Below, in pieces: positions 4,328 through 6,213 of a DNA stretch of 6,213 bases. The stretch is taken from contig DAOTTW010000372.1 of the NCBI GenBank assembly GCA_034437615.1, positions 1 through 6,213 of the forward strand, written 5' to 3'. The stretch comes from DAOTTW01 sp034437615. Its GTDB lineage: Bacteria > Chloroflexota > Anaerolineae > Aggregatilineales > Phototrophicaceae. Positions within the stretch are counted from its first letter, which is position 1. Every line of letters begins with the position of its first letter. Below the pieces are notes generated by a model. That model saw nothing but the letters and a program-made list of their open reading frames with translations. It made no database searches and was not told the DNA's origin. The position numbers and the translations under genes are program-made.

Positions 4328-5896
4328 ATTGAGTGTTAGTTGTCCCGGCGCAGCGTTTTTACGTTTGCGCCGCCCACGCTGCCGGTTATCACGCCTGCGT
4401 CTGCTGCCATGCTTCGCTAAGATGATAGCCGTTTGCGTCTTGGTCTCTGGCAGCTTACGCACCTGCCCGATGATCTGCCGTGCGCGTTTCGCGGCTGCGT
4501 CGTGGTCCACGATGGGCGCGGGGTAGTGCTGCCCAATGTAAACGCCACATTCGGCCTGCGCCTGCGCTGGCATCAGCCAGGGCGCATGGATGAAACCATC
4601 CGGCACACGCCCCAACTCTGGCACCCAACGCCGGATGAACACCCCATCGGGGTCTTGCTCCTGGGCTTGCTTGGTCGGGTTGTAAATGCGCAGCGTGCTG
4701 TTGCCGCTGCTGCCGGATTGCATCTGCATCTGACACCAGTGGATGCCCGGCTCGTGGTCGGTGAACAAACTACCGAGATGCAAGCCTGTTGCACGCCAGT
4801 GCAGCCACAGCGTATGCGACGCGAACGACACCAGCATGGCCCGCATCCGAAAGTTCATGAAGCCTAGCGCCGTCAGCGCCCGCATACTGGCATCCACCAG
4901 CGGGTAACCCGTGCGCCCCTCACGCCATGCCGCGAGTTTTTCGGCTGCGAAGTCGTTAGCGCTGGGGTCTTCGCGGATGCCGTCATAGGTCGTGACGAAC
5001 CCTTCAAATTCGATGCGTGGCGCGTCCTCTAGCTTCTGGATGAAATGATCGCGCCAGTAAATGCGCGACTGAAACGCCTCTAGCGCTGTTTTCCAGCTTG
5101 TCGGATAAGCGAGCGCGGCGATTTCTGCCTTGCGTTGCTGCAAGGCGTGATAGACCTGCCGCACGCTGATCGCACCATAGGCCAGATGTGGGCTGAGGCG
5201 CGATGTCGCAAAGAAGGCGCTTACCGGGCTGGACATCTCTTTGTGGTAGCGCTGGCCGCGTTGCGCCAAAAACGTCCGCAATACGCCCTGTGCCACTGTC
5301 TCGCCGCCCTTCTGCACGGATTGAAGCGGGTCGTGTGGTAAATCCAGTTCCGGCAATTCGGGGATGTGGCCGGGGTCGATGCTTTCGACTGGCCGCAGCG
5401 CTTTCGGCGTCGGCACGCTGGGCGCTTCCATGCGTGCTTGCGCAATGCCTGCCCAATCGTCGCGGCTTTTCAGGCGGCGCACCACACCCCCATTCGGATA
5501 CTCCGTGAATGGGATGCCGTTGGCTTTTGTCCAGCGCCGCACGGCCCGATCACGGGCATAGGTGACATCGTTGCCCGTCTCTTCATGCGCCCACATCGCC
5601 GCAATACCATAGGCGTCGTGCAAGGCTTGCAACACGCTGATGGCTTCACCGTAGCGCACAACCAGCGGCATCCCCAAATCCGCTAATCTTTGGCGCAATC
5701 CCAGCAAGCAATCGCGGGTAAACAGGTAATGGCGTGCTGCGTAATCTGCCTCGTGCAGCACAGCAGGTTCGATGATGTACAGGGGCAGCACCGCGCCGCG
5801 TTGCGCCGCTTCAAACAGGGGCCGATGGTCGCTGACGCGCAAATCGCGCTTGAACCAGACGAGTTGAATGGGGTGCTCGTTGCGTGTAGTGGTCAT
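4316..5896 (-). CDS. Cryptochrome/photolyase family flavoprotein, divergent clade (526 aa)
   Basis: Photolyases use blue light and reduced FAD to reverse UV pyrimidine dimers; cryptochromes share the fold and sense light. The N-terminal Rossmann-like antenna domain is about 9-140 (VWFKRDLRVSDHRPL at 13-27). The FAD domain includes TSRLSPHLAYGAIS (231-244), WREGRTGYPLVDASMR (324-339), and RIYNP (403-407) with the FIRRWVPEL segment ending at 428. Expected motifs differ: DHEPGIHWCQMQMQSG (380-395) replaces the usual N-x-G-x-W-Q-W, MNFR (347-350) replaces MHNR, and SRIYWRDHF (277-285) replaces ELIWREFY. W367 and W387 may be part of the electron-transfer chain. The C-terminal tail is very basic (499-513) and ends QLTLNLGE. 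GAGG lies 5 nt before ATG 5896. Family membership is certain. Whether it repairs DNA, which lesion, or acts as a photoreceptor is open. Confidence 0.93.
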   Translation of the reverse strand: MTTTRNEHPIQLVWFKRDLRVSDHRPLFEAAQRGAVLPLYIIEPAVLHEADYAARHYLFTRDCLLGLRQRLADLGMPLVVRYGEAISVLQALHDAYGIAAMWAHEETGNDVTYARDRAVRRWTKANGIPFTEYPNGGVVRRLKSRDDWAGIAQARMEAPSVPTPKALRPVESIDPGHIPELPELDLPHDPLQSVQKGGETVAQGVLRTFLAQRGQRYHKEMSSPVSAFFATSRLSPHLAYGAISVRQVYHALQQRKAEIAALAYPTSWKTALEAFQSRIYWRDHFIQKLEDAPRIEFEGFVTTYDGIREDPSANDFAAEKLAAWREGRTGYPLVDASMRALTALGFMNFRMRAMLVSFASHTLWLHWRATGLHLGSLFTDHEPGIHWCQMQMQSGSSGNSTLRIYNPTKQAQEQDPDGVFIRRWVPELGRVPDGFIHAPWLMPAQAQAECGVYIGQHYPAPIVDHDAAAKRARQIIGQVRKLPETKTQTAIILAKHGSRRRRDNRQRGRRKRKNAAPGQLTLNLGE

Positions 5897-5928
5897 GATG
5901 GCCTCTGCGCCCTGTGTCCTTGTAGCAG

Positions 5929-5958
5929 ATTATAGCAGGCGCACATCAATATTGTGAC
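5929..5958 (-). promoter_or_regulatory. Strong extended -10 promoter of the photolyase gene
   Basis: On the minus strand the -10 is a perfect TATAAT (5934-5929) preceded by TGC, giving a full extended -10. GTCACA (5958-5953), 18 nt upstream, matches four of six -35 bases. It lies 32 nt from the ATG, so the leader would be only about 26 nt. This is the best promoter in the window. Confidence 0.7.
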
Positions 5959-6013
5959 GGATGCACCATCGGTTGTCCCTTGTATCTACGTATTTCGGCG
6001 GGCGCAGCAAGCC

Positions 6014-6069
6014 GCGTCCCTACACAGCCGATGTGAACCGTAGGGACGCCATTCTTGGCGTCCGGGACG
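6014..6069. repeat. Overlapping, mutually exclusive hairpins sharing GGGACGC
   Basis: GCGTCCCTAC (6014-6023) pairs perfectly with GTAGGGACGC (6040-6049) around a 16-nt loop. The right arm is also part of GGACGCCA (6044-6051), which pairs perfectly with TGGCGTCC (6056-6063) around TTCT. A third small dyad CGTCC/GGACG (6059-6063, 6065-6069) follows. Only one of the first two stems can form at a time. It may be a MITE- or REP-like intergenic repeat, or a switch if transcribed. Confidence 0.6.
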
Positions 6070-6104
6070 GCGTAACTACTCAGGTACGTGTCCCATTCTC
6101 AATC

Positions 6105-6126
6105 GCCAGACGTTAAAACGTCCGGC
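6105..6126. repeat. Palindrome GACGTT-AA-AACGTC with flanking GCC/GGC
   Basis: A perfect 14-bp core (6109-6122) is extended by GCC (6105-6107) and GGC (6124-6126) across one A-C mismatch. It suits either a dimeric DNA-binding protein or a hairpin. Confidence 0.55.
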
Positions 6127-6139
6127 TCCGGTACCGACA

Positions 6140-6157
6140 AGCCTGCTAAAGCAGGCT
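6140..6157. repeat. 8-bp perfect hairpin AGCCTGCT/AGCAGGCT
   Basis: The arms (6140-6147 and 6150-6157) are separated by only AA, so as RNA the top two pairs would open to a TAAA-type tetraloop or larger. It looks like a short dispersed repeat or part of a terminator. No T-run follows. Confidence 0.55.
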
Positions 6158-6173
6158 GTATGCAGCGTGCAAT

Positions 6174-6192
6174 AGCCCCCTTCAGGGGGGTT
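6174..6192. repeat. GC-rich hairpin CCCCC/GGGGG, possible terminator
   Basis: AGCCCCC (6174-6180) pairs with GGGGGTT (6186-6192) around TTCAG: five G-C pairs, one G-U and one A-U. It may mark the 3' end of a gene beyond the right edge. The T-run is only two bases, so the terminator role is uncertain. Confidence 0.45.
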
Positions 6193-6213
6193 GGCCCTGC
6201 GGCAGCCGCTGGC

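Larger units (their letters stand above)
5935..6213. other. Intergenic region rich in short inverted repeats, runs off the right edge
   Basis: Beyond the photolyase promoter no gene is supported. From about 6010 to the edge the sequence is a chain of at least four stem-loops, each listed separately. The last 20 bases also hold a small dyad GCGGC/GCCGC (6199-6209). This looks like accumulated repeat-family or terminator-like elements between genes. A neighbouring gene may lie just outside the window. Confidence 0.6.

Noticed and set aside
4455..4867. Several long ORFs in other frames across the photolyase gene, on both strands.
   Set aside because: They overlap a well-supported gene, have no ribosome-binding sites of note and show no recognisable domains.
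6078..6213. Minus-strand frame open from the right edge to a TAG near 6078.
   Set aside because: Its codons are made up of the palindromic hairpins, and the translation resembles no protein, so it is repeat sequence.

Overview
The window looks like ordinary bacterial chromosome: protein genes on both strands, Shine-Dalgarno sequences in front of most starts, sigma70-type -10 boxes, AT-richer intergenic gaps and GC-richer coding. No phage, plasmid, CRISPR, transposase, tRNA or rRNA signal was found. The organism cannot be fixed from the sequence alone. A light-exposed free-living bacterium fits the photolyase-family gene, and the dyad-rich spacers are of a kind seen in Chloroflexota and cyanobacteria. 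That is a weak guess.

Left part (1-1176, minus strand): a two-gene operon of tandem rhomboid paralogues separated by 9 nt. The promoter-proximal gene (499-1176) has the serine motif of a rhomboid protease but has lost two key histidines, so it is probably an inactive pseudoprotease. The distal gene (1-489) runs off the left edge and keeps every catalytic-core residue visible in the window. A 448-nt AT-rich gap (1177-1624) separates this operon from a divergent plus-strand gene.

Middle (1625-3694): a secreted protein of unknown function with a four-cysteine C-terminus (1625-2290), possibly preceded by a coupled 26-codon leader ORF, converges on asnS (asparaginyl-tRNA synthetase, 2339-3694, minus). 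A perfect 9-bp stem-loop lies between their 3' ends.

Right part (3695-6213): the 297-nt gap upstream of asnS holds divergent promoters and three operator-like dyads. It leads into a 111-aa protein of unknown function (3992-4327, plus). That gene's 3' end overlaps by 12 bp the end of a convergent, divergent-type cryptochrome/photolyase gene (4316-5896, minus). The photolyase has unusual FAD- and substrate-contact motifs, a very basic tail and a C-terminal hexapeptide resembling a sliding-clamp binding motif. The last 279 bases contain a good photolyase promoter and then a chain of short inverted repeats, two of which form mutually exclusive hairpins.

No multi-gene pathway links all these genes. 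The most unusual items are the active/inactive rhomboid pair and the photolyase with a candidate clamp-binding tail.
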